From: Colocasia esculenta
Lineage: Eukaryota; Streptophyta; Magnoliopsida; Alismatales; Araceae
Assembly (NCBI GenBank): GCA_014218235.1
Contig: CM024753.1
Coordinates: 176,118,348 to 176,182,347 of the forward strand
Direction: 5' to 3'
DNA: 64,000 nt
A program made the translations under genes and the position numbers. Positions 35,444-46,906 of the stretch are shown here, piece by piece. Below the pieces are notes generated by a model. The model was not told the origin of the DNA. It searched no databases and saw only the letters and a program-made list of their open reading frames with translations. Every line of letters begins with the position of its first letter. Positions within the stretch are counted from its first letter, which is position 1.

Positions 35444-36667
35444 AACCAATGCCAAATTAAGGAGTAAATGATCTTTGTGTATAGTGACTATGTGGTATAT
35501 CAAATGGTGACATGTGGAAGAACAAGTCAGGCTTGTTTGGAAACTATCATTATGCGTGAGTAAAAATACTTCGCCAAGTATCCATAGTCTTCTTATGCAT
35601 AAAGGTCATCAACTTCTTTTGAGATAATTGGTTTCTTTCATTTTTGGCACATTTATCTCTGTAAAAGAATGGAATTTTGGTGCTCACATGCTTATGGATG
35701 TCTCCTTTTGTGCAATGATTAGCATGAATGTGTATATAATTGCTTGAATTGGTTGAATGTTGCTTTACACACATGCACACATTATGGGGGAGTAAGTCAA
35801 GGTTGGTTGAGTGAGATTCTTGAGGGATACCATTCTTATCCATTGTGTCATTATCTCTCAATCAATTGGTCCTCAAGTCACTCAATTCAAAGCCTTAAAA
35901 CTTATTTTTCAAGTTCCTATCGACAACCAGAACACCAGCTGTCGACAAATCTCCTCTCCCAGAACCACAATTCTTTTGTTTCACAGTAGCTGTCGACAAC
36001 CACAACCCTGTTGTCGACAAATGCACTTCATCTCTGAATTTTTCAATATTCTTTAACACTTCTCAATGAGTATGTTCATTATCTTTAAGCAAGGGGAGAA
36101 TTGGACCTTAATACTTCATTACATCCTTTCCTACCCACCTTGTACCAAAGACATTGACCTACTTATAATGATTTTGAAATAATATTCTGTGTATGAGTCT
36201 GGGTTGTGTCATCTAGAAAATATTGAACAAATCTAATGGCTTTAACCTAACTCACTTGAATAACTCCCTTGTGGATAATCATTTTTCTGAAATGAATTGA
36301 TAAGCAAGAAGGTTCTTGAACTTAATGTCTTTCATTGGCTTTTAACCTTAGATAAACTTTTGAACTTGATTTTTCAATTAAAAAAAAGGAGAAAAGCTAC
36401 CTATTTCAAAATTCATGAAAATCCAATAAAAATAACTAAGAACCGGGGACAAAGGTAGAGCAACGATGGGCATCACTGAGTAACCGGGGACATAGGCATC
36501 ACAAATGTCTGTCTTCGCATCAAAAAGTCCATGTATTATCTCTACATAATGGTATGATGGTCACTTACACTGAGTAACTGGGGGTACGGGCATTACAAAT
36601 GTCTACCTTTACGTCAAAAGGTGAACGTGAACCTAATTACCACTTTTCCCACATCAATTTGACAAAA
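35444..36667 (+). other. pol-ORF3 spacer of element B, left part
   Basis: Non-coding. A hairpin at 35520-35538 (arms GAACAAG and CTTGTTT) is also present in C. Variant and perfect TGTCGACA words occur at about 35915-36025. An imperfect repeat lies at 36441-36640. The same spacer continues after element D at 42549-43231. No gene seen. Confidence 0.6.
36441..36640 (+). repeat. Two-copy (plus partial third) spacer repeat of element B
   Basis: Units begin CACTGAGTAACYGGGG and end near CAAAAAGT or CAAAAGG: 36473-36528 and 36568-36621. A partial unit starting ACCGGGGACA is near 36441. The same two units recur in C at 62188-62242 and 62282-62335. Confidence 0.7.
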
Positions 36668-36672
36668 CTTGT
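36668..36672. other. Target site duplication of element D, left copy
   Basis: CTTGT, identical to 42544-42548. Confidence 0.9.
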
Positions 36673-37661
36673 TGTTGAACCACTCTCTATTTGTTCTTGT
36701 ATTTTGGTGATAACAAAACTTATGATGATAACATAATGAATATTTTTGTTTCATCTGTGTCGCATCAATCCCATAGCAAAATGCTAAGTTTTTCATTGAT
36801 GCAATATATGGCGCACTAAAATGATAAAATCGATGTTTAATCAATATACATCGATTTCTATTTAAAGTGCCAAAGTATCAAGCGCCGCAACGATTTGCTA
36901 AGAAGTCGATGCCATAACGATTTGATAAGTGGCCATAACGATTTCTTCTTTGAGCGTATTGATTTGAAGAAGTCGTTCCCATAACGATTCCTTAAGTGAC
37001 CGAAAAGATTTCCAAGAAGTCGATGCCATAACGATTTCATAAGTGTTCGCAACGATTTCTTCTGTAAAGCGCAAGAAGTCGATGCCATAACGATTTCATA
37101 AGTGTTCGCAACGATTTCTTCTGTAAAGCGCAAGAAGTCGATGCCATAACGATTTCATAAGAGTTCGCAACGATTTGTTAAGAAGTCGATGCCATAACGA
37201 TTTCCTCTTTAAGCGCATTGATTTAGTAAGAAATCGATCTCATAACGATTCTATAAGTGAGCGCAACGACTTGCTCTCACAACGATTTGTTCACATCGAT
37301 TTGTTTATAAATGAGCAACGACTCTTCACATAACAATTTCATAAGTCATGCTCATAACAATTTCTTCATGGATTCTGTTCAAACACAGATTGCTTTATAT
37401 GAAAAGTCAAATATCTTCTGACAAAAAGCTGCATGCATATTTCAGAGTCTTGTCAAAAAGATATGACCTCTATTTTCAGTATGTTAGCAGAAGCACAGTA
37501 CCATGCATCGTTATCATAAACACTCTTTTATGCTAACACTCTCTTCTATGCTCACAGACATCGAAGACCATCGGAGTCTGATTAAGACAAATGAAGAGGA
37601 GATGAGCAACGGCTAGAACTCCAACGGATCTCTTCAACGGATCTATTCTAAAGCTGCTCAA

Positions 37662-37669
37662 TATAAAAG
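37662..37669 (+). promoter_or_regulatory. Putative TATA box, element D 5' LTR
   Basis: TATAAAAG, repeated at 41749 in the 3' LTR. Confidence 0.5.
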
Positions 37670-38219
37670 ATGGAGCATTGCTGAAGAACATGAGAGCCTT
37701 TTCTTGAATATCCTTGAAGGAGTGTACATCTGTGAGAAGCACCTTCACGCCACATACACTCAAGGAAAGAGAGAAAGAGCCCGAGCCAAGAAGAAGCAAT
37801 CAAGCGTCTCAAGCATTCAAGCTTCGAGCTTTCTGTCTTCTTTTCTCTCTTGGTTTCTCTCCGAGCTCATGTATATCTGGGGAGAGTTTGGGACTGTGAG
37901 CTTTACATGAGTGTTCATCTTGTAAGGTCTCTCAGTCTGATCTTTCTAAGAAAGATCTGTGTCCAGCTGTAGGACTGTATACAGTTGATAACCCAGCTAG
38001 GGGTTGTGTCTAGCAGAACCGAAGGGGTTTGTACCAGTTGATAACCCAACTAGGGGTTTGTGTCTAGCAGAACCGCACTGGGGTTTGTTCCAGGAGGTTG
38101 GCTTCTTTACCTGTAAGAGAAGTGGGCTGCCTTCTTGCCGGGAAAGAGAAGAAGACCTGGTGGGGGATCCAGGGTGTTGTAAGGTCCATAAGGGGGACTG
38201 TACCCTTGGTTAGTGAAAT

Positions 38220-38270
38220 CCCAAGAGTTTGCTTGGGGACTGGACGTAGGACTTCCATGTGGGAAGGGCC
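38220..38270 (+). promoter_or_regulatory. Leader stem-loop element, element D 5' LTR copy
   Basis: Arms CCCAAG (38220-38225) and CTTGGG (38232-38237), then GGACGTAGGA (38242-38251), then a second stem-loop with CTTCC and GGAAG arms, then GAACC. Confidence 0.55.
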
Positions 38271-38457
38271 GAACCAGGATAAATCTCCTGTGTCCTGTGT
38301 GATTGTTTATTTGCTTCCGCACTGCTACTCTTTATCACACTAAACTAACCAAACCTTCAAGTGTTATTTTCTGTGTTTAAGATTCTATTTCAGATTTCAG
38401 AAAAACCATTCACCCCCCCTCTAGGTTTGCTTGCTGCCGTACAAAAGGGCCAACAAG

Positions 38458-38469
38458 TGGTATCAGAGC
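38458..38469 (+). other. Primer binding site, element D
   Basis: TGGTATCAGAGC, two bases after the LTR end. Confidence 0.92.
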
Positions 38470-38518
38470 GGGTCTCTGATCATTCAAAGAAGATCCAACG
38501 ATCTTAGAGCAAAGATCT

Positions 38519-40308
38519 ATGGCAGCTCAAGGATATGCTGAAGGTCAATCAGTCACCAGACCTCCATTCTTTGACGAGAGAAGATTATCAATACTGGAAA
38601 ATGAGAATGGAATGCTTCATTCGAGGCACAGACTTTGATCTGTGGCAGGTAATTGAGGTAGGTGATTTTGTTATTGTTCCTATTGAAGGCACTACTGCCA
38701 TTACACCTGCTGATAAAAGTAAATTATCTTTAAACTTTAAAGCTAAAAACTACTTATGTTGTGCCTTATCCAAAAGAGAATTTAGTAGAGTGTCTGCATG
38801 CAAATCTGCTAAAGAAATTTGGGATAAACTGCAGATAACTTATGAAGGAAGGATATAAAGTGAAACAAACTAGAATAGATTTCTTGTTTCACAATATGAA
38901 CAATTTAAAATGCTTCCAAGCGAAAACATTACTACTATGTATAATAGATTTTCAAGCATAGTAGTAGGCTTAAATTCTCTTGGTAAAACTCTTTCCAATG
39001 AAGAAACCGTTAGAAAAATACTTAGGTCCTTAACTATTTCATGGACACCTAAGGTAACGGCCATAGAAGAAGCCCATGACTTGACCAAATTATCGATTGA
39101 TAATCTGATAGGTTCTCTCATGGCACATGAAATAAATATGGAGCGATTATCTGAAAGTTCATCTAAAATGAAATGCACTAACGCTCTTAAAGTTGTAGCC
39201 GCTCCTTCCATCTCTTCTTCTAGTTCCCAGGATGTAGATTCTGAAGACTGTAATATATGGATGAAGTATTGTCCAAGCTTCAGAAAATTCTCAAGAAGAA
39301 GAAAAATGGATCAAGAAGGATTCAAAAGAAAGAAAAGAAAGAAAAGGAACCAGTCTGCTATGAATGCAGAAAACCTGGACATCTGAGACCAGATTGTCCA
39401 AGGTTAAAGAAGAATGGTCAAACCGAAAAGCTCAAGAAGCAGCACAAGAAATTTAAAAGAAAAGCTATGGCGGCTGCTTGGGAAAATGAAGAGACCACAT
39501 GCTCAGAATCATCAAGCTCAGATTCCGAAAAGGAGCAGGTAAATCTAGCCCTCATGGTGGGACTAAATGAGGTACTCTCTGAACCTTCTTTTGACTCTTG
39601 CACAAACTCAGGGTCAGAGTCTGAAGACTTAGAAGAAGTTTAATGAACTATAATAAGCATAAGGTTGTTGTAAAAGAACTAAAAAATCTCAAGAGCAACC
39701 TTACCTGTTTAGAAAACACTAATTCTGATCTTAAATCAGAAATGGAACAACTAGAAGAACAATTAAAAGAATATAAAGATAAAAATTATATTTTAAATGA
39801 AGATTTGAAAAGCAAGAACAAAGAGAAGCTAGAGTTAGAAGAAAAATTAAAAACTCTAACTGAAGAAAATCTCTATTTAAAAGAATCAGTTAGTAAATTA
39901 ACTAAAGGAAAAACATCTCTAGCCCTATGCTTAAAAGGATCAAAATATGGAAATGACAAACAAGGGCTTGGTTATACACCTCCAGAAAAAGGAAAACAAG
40001 TAATAAACTCAGGAAAATATCCTTTACCAAAATTTGTAAAAGAAACCAAAATGCCTCAGAAAAAGGAACCTGAAACAACCAAGCTTTATCAAAAGAAAAA
40101 GGTTTCTAAAAATTATGATCCAACCATGCATCACAAAGGCAATAAGAACTGCAAAACAAATTATATTCACTGCTGCTCTCATTGCAATAAACTAGGACAC
40201 ACTGTGAACACCTGCACAACTAAGCACCTAGTTTGGATACCTAAAGGCTATTTTTATGCATCTAACGATCAAGGACCCAAAATTATTTGGGTACCTACTT
40301 CTGAGTAG
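38519..40308 (+). pseudogene. gag: gag of element D, frameshifted
   Basis: The ATG at 38519 aligns with the gag starts of A and B. Frameshifts occur near 38570, 38860, 39230-39260 and 39640. Readable parts: YQYWKMRMECF (N-terminal domain), a central gag domain, zinc knuckle CYECRKPGHLRPDC near 39358, and an acidic serine-rich part. A long charged coiled coil follows (39650-39910), then a second knuckle CSHCNKLGHTVNTC near 40176. The last frame, 39643-40308, is 221 codons without a break. The domain order equals A. Confidence 0.88.
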
Positions 40309-40410
40309 CTCATTGCAGGATAGCCTTGGGGCATCAGGAACAAAGGATGCTCAAGGCACTGAAGACTGTCAACTCTTCATCCATCTCATATCTGAAGAGG
40401 GAGTAGTCAT
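40309..40410 (+). pseudogene. Protease stub of element D at the internal deletion edge
   Basis: The segment follows the start of pol in A (GCATCA, GGATGCTCAAGGCA, then CAACTCTTCATCCATCTC, GAAGAGGGAGTAGTCA). It lacks the bases coding for the protease active site and ends abruptly in AT-rich filler at about 40410. This marks the left edge of the deletion that removed pol and ORF3. Confidence 0.7.
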
Positions 40411-40758
40411 TAATTTATTCGTAAATTTTAAATATTACTAATAATTATTTTCAAGTTTCATTCAGGTGGAGTCTCTCATGCTCAGGGGGAGCACAGACTA
40501 AGGGGGAGTCTCATACTCAGGGGGAGCCTTCACTAAGGGGAAGTTATTCATTGAATATCTATTATTGTTGAACCCCTCAATGGTAAGAAATTTTCTCAAA
40601 GGGGAGAGAATGCATGGTAAGATCCTTCCTTTTTGGTTAGTGACAAAAAGGGGGAGAGTTTGTATGAATTTTCTGAAACCTCTATGCTAACCTCTATGCT
40701 ATATACATTTTTATCAGAAAATTCACATAAATTTTGTCATCACCAAAAAGGGGGAGAT
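40411..40758 (+). other. Polypurine-rich tail of element D
   Basis: No gene. At least six AGGGGGAG or AGGGGAG-type tracts lie between 40480 and 40758, several inside a small repeat with CTCAGGGGGAGC and ACTAAGGGGGAG. The last, AAAAAGGGGGAGAT, touches the LTR and is the expected plus-strand primer. Confidence 0.7.
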
Positions 40759-42543
40759 TGTTGAACCACTCTCTATTTGTTCTTGTATTTTGGTGATAAC
40801 AAAACTTATGATGATAACATAATGAATATTTTGTTTCATCTGTGTCGCATCAATCCCATAGCAAAATGCTAAGTCTTTCATTGATGCAATATATGGCGCA
40901 CTAAAATGATAAAATCGATGTTTAATCAATATACATCGATTTCTGTTTAAAGTGCCAAAGTATCAAGCGCCGCAACGATTTGCTAAGAAGTCGATGCCAT
41001 AACGATTTGATAAGTGGCCATAACGATTTCTTCTTTGAGCGTATTGATTTGATAAGAAGTCGTTCCCATAACGATTCCTTAAGTGACCGAAATGATTTTC
41101 CAAGAAGTCGATGCCATAACGATTTCATAAGTGTTCGCAACGATTTCTTCTGTAAAGCGCAAGAAGTCGATGCCATAACGATTCATAAGTGTTCGCAACG
41201 ATTTCTTCTGTAAAGCGCAAGAAGTCGATGCCATAACGATTTCATAAGTGTTCGCAACGATTTGTTAAGAAGTCGATGCCATAACGATTTCTCTTTAAGC
41301 GCATTGATTTAGTAAGAAATCGATCTCATAACGATTCTATAAGTGAGCGCAACGACTTGCTCTCACAACGATTTGTTCACATCGATTGTTTATAAATGAG
41401 CAACGACTCTTCACATAACAATTTCATAAGTCATGCTCATAACAATTTCTTCATGGATTCTGTTCAAACACAGATTGCCTTTATATGAAAAGTTAAATAT
41501 CTTCTGACAAAAAGCTGCATGCATATTTCAGAGTCTTGTCAAAAAGATATGACCTCTATTTTCAGTATGTTAGCAGAAGCACAGTACCATGCATCGTTTA
41601 TCATAAACACTCTTTTATGCTAACACTCTCTTCTATGCTCACAGACATCGAAGACCATCGGAGTCTGATTAAGACAAATGAAGAGGAGATGAGCAACGGC
41701 TAGAACTCCAACGGATCTCTTCAACGGATCTATTCTAAAGCTGCTCAATATAAAAGATGGAGCATTGCTGAAGAACATGAGAGCCTTTTCTTGAATATCC
41801 TTGAAGGAGTGTACATCTGTGAGAAGCACCTTCACGCCACATACACTCAAGGAAAGAGAGAAAGTGCCCGAGCCAAGAAGAAGCAATCAAGCGTCTCAAG
41901 CATTCAAGCTTCCGAGCTTTCTGTCTTCTTTTCTCTCTTCTGTTTCTCTCCGAGCTCATTGTATATCTGGGGAGAGTTTGGGACTGTGAGCTTTACATGA
42001 GTGTTCATCTTGTAAGGTCTCTCAGTCTGATCTTTCTAAGAAAGATCTGTGTCCAGCTGTAGGACTGTATACAGTTGATAACCCAGCTAGGGGTTTGTGT
42101 CTAGCAGAACCGAACTGGGGTTTGTACCAGTTGATAACCCAGCTAGGGGTTTGTGTCTAGCAGAACCGCACTGGGGTTTGTTCCAGGAGGTTGGCTTCTT
42201 TACCTGTAAGAGAAGTGGGCTGCCTTCTTGCCCGGGAAAGAGAAGAAGACCTGTGGGGGATCCATGGTGTTGTAAGGTCCATAAGGGGACTGTACCCTTG
42301 GTTATGAAATCCCAAGAGTTTGCTTGGGGACTGGACGTAGCCTTCCTGTGGGAAGGCCGAACCAGGATAAATCTCCTGTGTCCTTGTGTGATTGTTTATA
42401 TTGCTTCCGCACTGCTACTCTTTATCACACTAACTAACCAACCTTCAGTGTTATTTTCTGTGTTTAAGATTCTATTTCAGATTTCAGAAAAACCAATTCA
42501 CCCCCCCTCTAGGTTTGCTTGCTGCCGTACCAAAAGGGCCCCA
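40759..42543 (+). repeat. 3' LTR of element D
   Basis: 1785 bp and close to the 5' copy throughout; the right end is CCCCA instead of CCAACA. TATAAAAG lies at 41749. Confidence 0.95.
42311..42357 (+). promoter_or_regulatory. Leader stem-loop element, element D 3' LTR copy
   Basis: CCCAAG (42311-42316) faces CTTGGG (42323-42328). GGACGTAG starts at 42333. The second stem is a perfect 7-bp pair, GCCTTCC with GGAAGGC (42340-42357). It differs from the 5' LTR copy by several bases yet still folds. Confidence 0.55.
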
Positions 42544-42548
42544 CTTGT
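42544..42548. other. Target site duplication of element D, right copy
   Basis: CTTGT, matching 36668-36672. Confidence 0.9.
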
Positions 42549-43231
42549 TCGATTCAAGAATAGAATAAGCCTCCATGTCTTTAATCAAGGGCAATTTGTT
42601 GTTTAACGTTAATTGCTTATGTTGACATTACTTTCATTTACAACTAAACATCACCCACTAAGGATATGTTTTTCTACAATGGTTTTATTCAAAGGGTTAT
42701 CTTATATTCATCTGCTTTTGAACGTGTTTTCTAAATGCTACCAACTTAATCCCGGGGTATTATCTCTAACCATTGTGACCTTTTATTTTGTCTTAAACTA
42801 GTGGGTATGACATTTTGTAATGGTATATACCAGTTCTCACCTTAAATTTCTATTTGGACACTCATTTATACCCACTCATTTCTGTGAAAAACCTGCTCTA
42901 GAACACTTCTGAACTGTATCTGTCGACAGCTGCCAGCGCCTGTCGACAGTTTGGTTTTCTTGGCGTTCAGAAGTCCAACCGGCTCCTCTTTTGGCCGGAT
43001 TTTGTGGGACCCCTTCGTTTCAAAACTCTTCCTAAATGGCCTTAAAAGGGAACTCACATTTCCTCACCCCTTCACCTTCCTCCAAAAGGTGGATCCCTTC
43101 CCTATTTCAACCCTACACCCTCTCTCTTCAGAAACGCAACTCTCCAACTCTCTCTCTGCTCTTGTCTTCTCATCTTCCTTCTGTCTTCCTCCTCTTCATT
43201 GATCATCTCCACTCCGTCCCCTTCATCTCCC
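42549..43231 (+). other. pol-ORF3 spacer of element B, right part
   Basis: Non-coding leader of ORF3. It has two perfect TGTCGACAG words at about 42921-42950. It aligns with 62400-63075 of element C. No gene seen. Confidence 0.6.
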
Positions 43232-44091
43232 ATGGCACCAAGACACAAACTTTGTGCCACCCGTCAACGCCAAGCTTCTTCTGAAGCCAGCAAGGGTTCC
43301 AGGGCTCCAATAGAGCGCCAGAGCAAGCACAGGGATGATCGTCTGCCGGAACTCCTTGTTCCCCAGGGTCCTCAGCTCACAAGGGTTAGGGGAGCCTTCC
43401 AGCGGTTTGTTCAGCCACGATATGTGGACTTTGTCTCCGTGGAGGACATGTTTCCAGGTCTACAACCCTTGTTCGACACCCAGGGATGGACCATCTTTCT
43501 CTACTCCCACAAGTGGTATTCCCCGATCGCTGTGATGGAGTTCTTCAACAACTTGGGGATGTCAGTGGATGAGCACCTTTATACCACGGTCAGAGGTATA
43601 TCGTTCAAGATCACTTCTAACCTCCTTAGCCATGCCTTGCAAGTTCCCAACTCCGGGGCAGATGTTCTTCTCAACCACCCTTCTACCTCGGAGTATTACA
43701 ATCTCATCACATTTCAGCCATATGATGCTACCAAAGATCATGTGAAACTCAATGCCAATACCTCCCCCCCACTTCACCACATCATCCATCACATCTTATC
43801 ACCACCCTTATTGCTCCAAAGGATGGCAGTAGGGAACTTGTGATCGAGGTTCACAAGTCCCTCTTCATCTTCTTTCTCAACGGTCAGCAGATTAATCTCC
43901 CTCAACTCATGCTTGACCTCATCAAGCAGTGTTTCACCAATCCAAAGAGATCCATGCCATATGCTTGCCCTATCACTTCCCTATTGTCCTTCATTGGCAT
44001 CAATATTCCTGAAGGAGAGCTTGTTACTCTCAAGTCCCACAATGCATATGATCTCACTGCTGCCCATCGGATGGATTACAACTGTGTGTAA
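43232..44091 (+). pseudogene. ORF3 of element B (putative plant transposon protein), one frameshift
   Basis: ATG at 43232 (MAPRHKLCATRQ). The protein contains KHRDDRLPELLVPQG, FQRFVQPRYVDFVS, MFPGLQPLFDTQGWTIFLY and VMEFFNNLGMSV. These are motifs I associate with the plant-specific 'putative plant transposon protein' domain found in Sirevirus third ORFs. One frameshift near 43795 moves the frame; the rest (HKSLFIFFLNGQQINLP, KRSMPYACPITSL) continues to the TAA at 44089-44091. Element C continues past this point in homologous sequence, so B's ORF3 is probably truncated. Function unknown. The homologous start in C supports this start. Confidence 0.8.
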
Positions 44092-44223
44092 CTCTCGCTC
44101 AATAAATGAAATCACAGTTAATTGCTTATTTCTATCCATTGGTGCATGAACTATCTTTTTGAATGTTGTCAAAAGGGGGAGAACATCAATTGTAAATTTT
44201 GTCATCATCAAAATGGGGGAGAA
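44092..44223 (+). other. Polypurine tracts before the 3' LTR of element B
   Basis: AAAAGGGGGAGAA near 44173 and AAAATGGGGGAGAA ending at 44223, directly against the LTR. Confidence 0.7.
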
Positions 44224-45543
44224 TGTTGGATTACAATGTGTATGATGATGATAGTGCTTAAATATTTGATGTTTTTGATGAATGACATGATTGATGTTGC
44301 AAAGACATGATAAAATGATTGATGTTGCAAAGACAAGATAAAGACATGAAAGAAATGATCAACTGAAAAATGTTTTCTATAACCATCATGTATTCATGTT
44401 ATCTCACTTGGAATGTTTTTTTTTTATGTAGGTGTGAATGAACACACAAGACAAGCAACAAAAATCCAAGTACAAATACCCCCGGAATGCACATCAAAGC
44501 AATCATCTGTCGACAGCCAAGATGCTATTTTCGACAGATAGACAAGATAGAAACAAACAAGCTACTAGAAGCACAATTATAGCAGTAACTGTCGACAGAT
44601 ATGGTGTGCTTGTCGACAGCTAAGTGTTGCCTGTCGACAGCCCCAGTTTCCAACAACCAACAAGGTTCTGGAAGCTAGTTTCTAGCAGTACCTGTCGACA
44701 GCCGAAGAATAAGTCACAATTCGTGATAAGGATATGATTTGTATTGGGGTGTTCCCAATTAACACGACTCTCCATACTTGGACACCAATATATATAGATC
44801 ATATAGAGGTATTTTCACAGTAAGGATCCTCCATACCAAAACCCTAAGCAAAGACCAAGAAGAAAGGCTTCCACCTGATGCTCTGCTTCAACCCTCTGTC
44901 CTGTTCGAGGAAGATCCATCTCGTGCGAGGAGTTGAAGCCTATTCATCCTCGGTTCAAGCTTCGTCATCATCACGTGGTCTTCAATGACGTGAAGTTTGG
45001 AGTCTTCTAGACGAACTCACTGAAGAGTTCACATCTTGGATTTGATCCTCAACTCTCAAAACTCTTCTTTTGTTCTACTTTTCATATCTCTGTGTGTGTG
45101 GAAGTGGTTTTAGCATCCCTTGTGCTTGATCCATGTGTGTGTGGGCATTCTGAGTGTGTGTTTGCCTTAGACACAGAGCGTATGTGTGTTGTTGGGTTGA
45201 ACTCGCTTCTATAAGCGGTCTTTCCGTATGTGTGTGTGGACGGTGGACGTAGGATACACGAGTTGTGTACTCCAAACCACCTTAAATCTTCATGTCTTGT
45301 GGTTTGCACGTTTTTACAATAGATGTATGGTAGGCACGCTTGATTGTTCACATGCTAGGTAGATTGCTAAATTCCCAATCACAATTTGCACACACACCGA
45401 AGTTTGAATTCGATTCACATCTGTTTAAGAATTCATCAAGTCAGTGTTAGGATTGAAAAGAAGGTTAAAGTGCTTTTAATAGGTAGTAATCTATTCAACC
45501 CCCCTTCTAAATTACTGTCTTAGGTGATTCCACGCACCTTTCA
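44224..45543 (+). repeat. 3' LTR of element B
   Basis: 1320 bp, aligned end to end with 28863-30196. TGTCGACA copies occur at about 44508-44702, TATATATA at 44789 and the leader stem-loop at 45245-45273 (GGACGTAGGA, arms TACAC and GTGTA). Confidence 0.92.
45245..45273 (+). promoter_or_regulatory. Leader stem-loop element, element B 3' LTR copy
   Basis: Same sequence and fold as the 5' LTR copy at 29899-29927. Confidence 0.5.
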
Positions 45544-45824
45544 ATACCATTGGTCTAATTCCCATAATGGGCTATCAACACCCATTATTTAAAGTCTACC
45601 CATATGTTTAGTTTGATTTATAATTCACCTTGGCATATATGATAATGGGTTCTCCGACTTATTCCTTAATTATGATAATAAGTCGCAAAAATTCTTAATC
45701 TTGGTCCAAATAATTTTTCTATGCCTAAATTTCTTAATGGGTCATTAGAGAATATTATTTAAGGTATAACCATTATTTTTACGAATTTTTTATATGGTTT
45801 TACACACATGAAATAATGATGTGT
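45544..45824. other. AT-rich stretch between elements B and C
   Basis: No gene. It contains AATGGGC and CCCATTATT words like those in the gypsy LTR fragment at 28690-28862, so it may be the continuation of that LTR beyond element B. This is not proven. Confidence 0.35.
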
Positions 45825-46426
45825 TGTTGGGTTATGACATGTGCTTAAATGTTTTTGATGATGAGTAACGTAATTGATGTTGTGTGAATGGCTGAAACAT
45901 GATGACAATGACAAAGACATGAAAGAAACAATCATGTGATAACAATGACAAAGACATGAAAGAAACAATCATGTGATAACATGTTTTTTAATGATCATCT
46001 ATGTATTCATTATATCTCATTCAGAATGGTTTTTTATGTAGGTGTGAATGCATACAAGCCAGCAACAAGATCCAAGTGAAAAAAACAAGAAATAAATTCA
46101 TGTGACGACCTGTCGACAATAAGGAATGTCCTGTCGACAGATGGACCATCCAGCAACAATCAAGCTACTGAAGCTCAATTGGAGCAGTAGTTGTCGACAA
46201 ATACAATGACCTGTCAACAGTACATGCTCCTGTCGACAGCCCCAATCGCCTGTCGACAGATAAGGCCTTCCATCAACATCATGGTTCTAGAAACTAGATC
46301 TGAGCGTAGCTGTCGACAGCCATGAATGCCTATCGACAGACGAAGAGAAACTCAGATCTGATGGTCAAGATATGATCTATATTGTGGTGATCCCATCAAG
46401 CACGACTCTCCATACTTGGACACCCA

Positions 46427-46434
46427 TATATATA
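46427..46434 (+). promoter_or_regulatory. Putative TATA box, element C LTR
   Basis: TATATATA followed by GATCATATGAAGG, aligned with the B LTR boxes. Confidence 0.45.
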
Positions 46435-46877
46435 GATCATATGAAGGTATTTTCATAGTAAGAAGCCACCATACCAAAACCCTAGGCAAAACCCAAGAGA
46501 AAGGCTTCTCCTTGCTGCTCTGCTTCAACCCTTCGTTATGTTCGTGGAAGATCCATCTCACGAGCGGAGTTAAAGCCTGATCGTTCACGGTTCAAGCTTC
46601 GTCTTCATCACGTGGTCTTCAACAATGTGAAATTTGAAGTCTTCTGGACGAACTCACTGAAGAGTTCACATCTTAGATTTGATCCTCAACTCAGAACACT
46701 TCTTCTGTTCTACTTTTCATATCTCTATGTGTGTGGTAGTGGTTCAAGCGACCTTTGTGCTTAATCTACGTGTGGATTGTTGTTCTGATTGCGTGTTTGC
46801 ATCTGACAACGTGGGTGTGTGTGTTGTAGAGTTGAACTCGCTCATAAGCAGTCATTCGGCGTGTGTGTGTGGACGGT

Positions 46878-46906
46878 GGATGTAGGATACACAAGTTGTG
46901 TACTCC
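46878..46906 (+). promoter_or_regulatory. Leader stem-loop element, element C 5' LTR copy
   Basis: GGATGTAGGA (one change), arms TACAC and GTGTA around AAGTT, then CTCC and GAACC. Only the loop and the first box differ from B; the stem is unchanged. Confidence 0.5.

Larger units (their letters stand above)
36673..38455 (+). repeat. 5' LTR of element D
   Basis: TGTTGAACC to CCAACA, 1783 bp. U3 carries AACGATTT repeats (about 36885-37350), including two full 59-bp tandem units around 37020-37140. TATAAAAG lies at 37662 and the leader stem-loop block at 38220-38270. Confidence 0.95.
36673..42543 (+). mobile_element. Copia element D, gag-only Sirevirus derivative nested in B
   Basis: LTRs 36673-38455 and 40759-42543 differ only by scattered small changes. 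It is flanked by CTTGT duplications and has PBS, gag and polypurine tracts, 5871 bp in all. Only a stub of protease remains; integrase, RT, RNase H and ORF3 are absent. D must have been moved in trans by a complete relative. Shared LTR blocks and the AACGATT repeats in U3 point to an A-like helper. Confidence 0.95.
28863..45543 (+). mobile_element. Copia element B, Sirevirus type, host of element D
   Basis: This has a complete LTR pair, PBS, gag, pol, a long pol-ORF3 spacer, ORF3 and polypurine tracts, with element D inserted in the spacer. Without D and its duplication it is about 10.8 kb. No matching 5-bp target duplication is seen: GCCCA precedes and ATACC follows. The family is marked by the palindrome TGTCGACA scattered through LTRs, linkers and spacer. 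Coding breaks are mostly single nonsense codons. Confidence 0.93.

Noticed and set aside
37533..37799. 88-codon ORF repeated at 41620-41886
   Set aside because: The duplicate reflects the D LTR pair. It spans the promoter and leader region on the antisense strand and has no recognisable domain.
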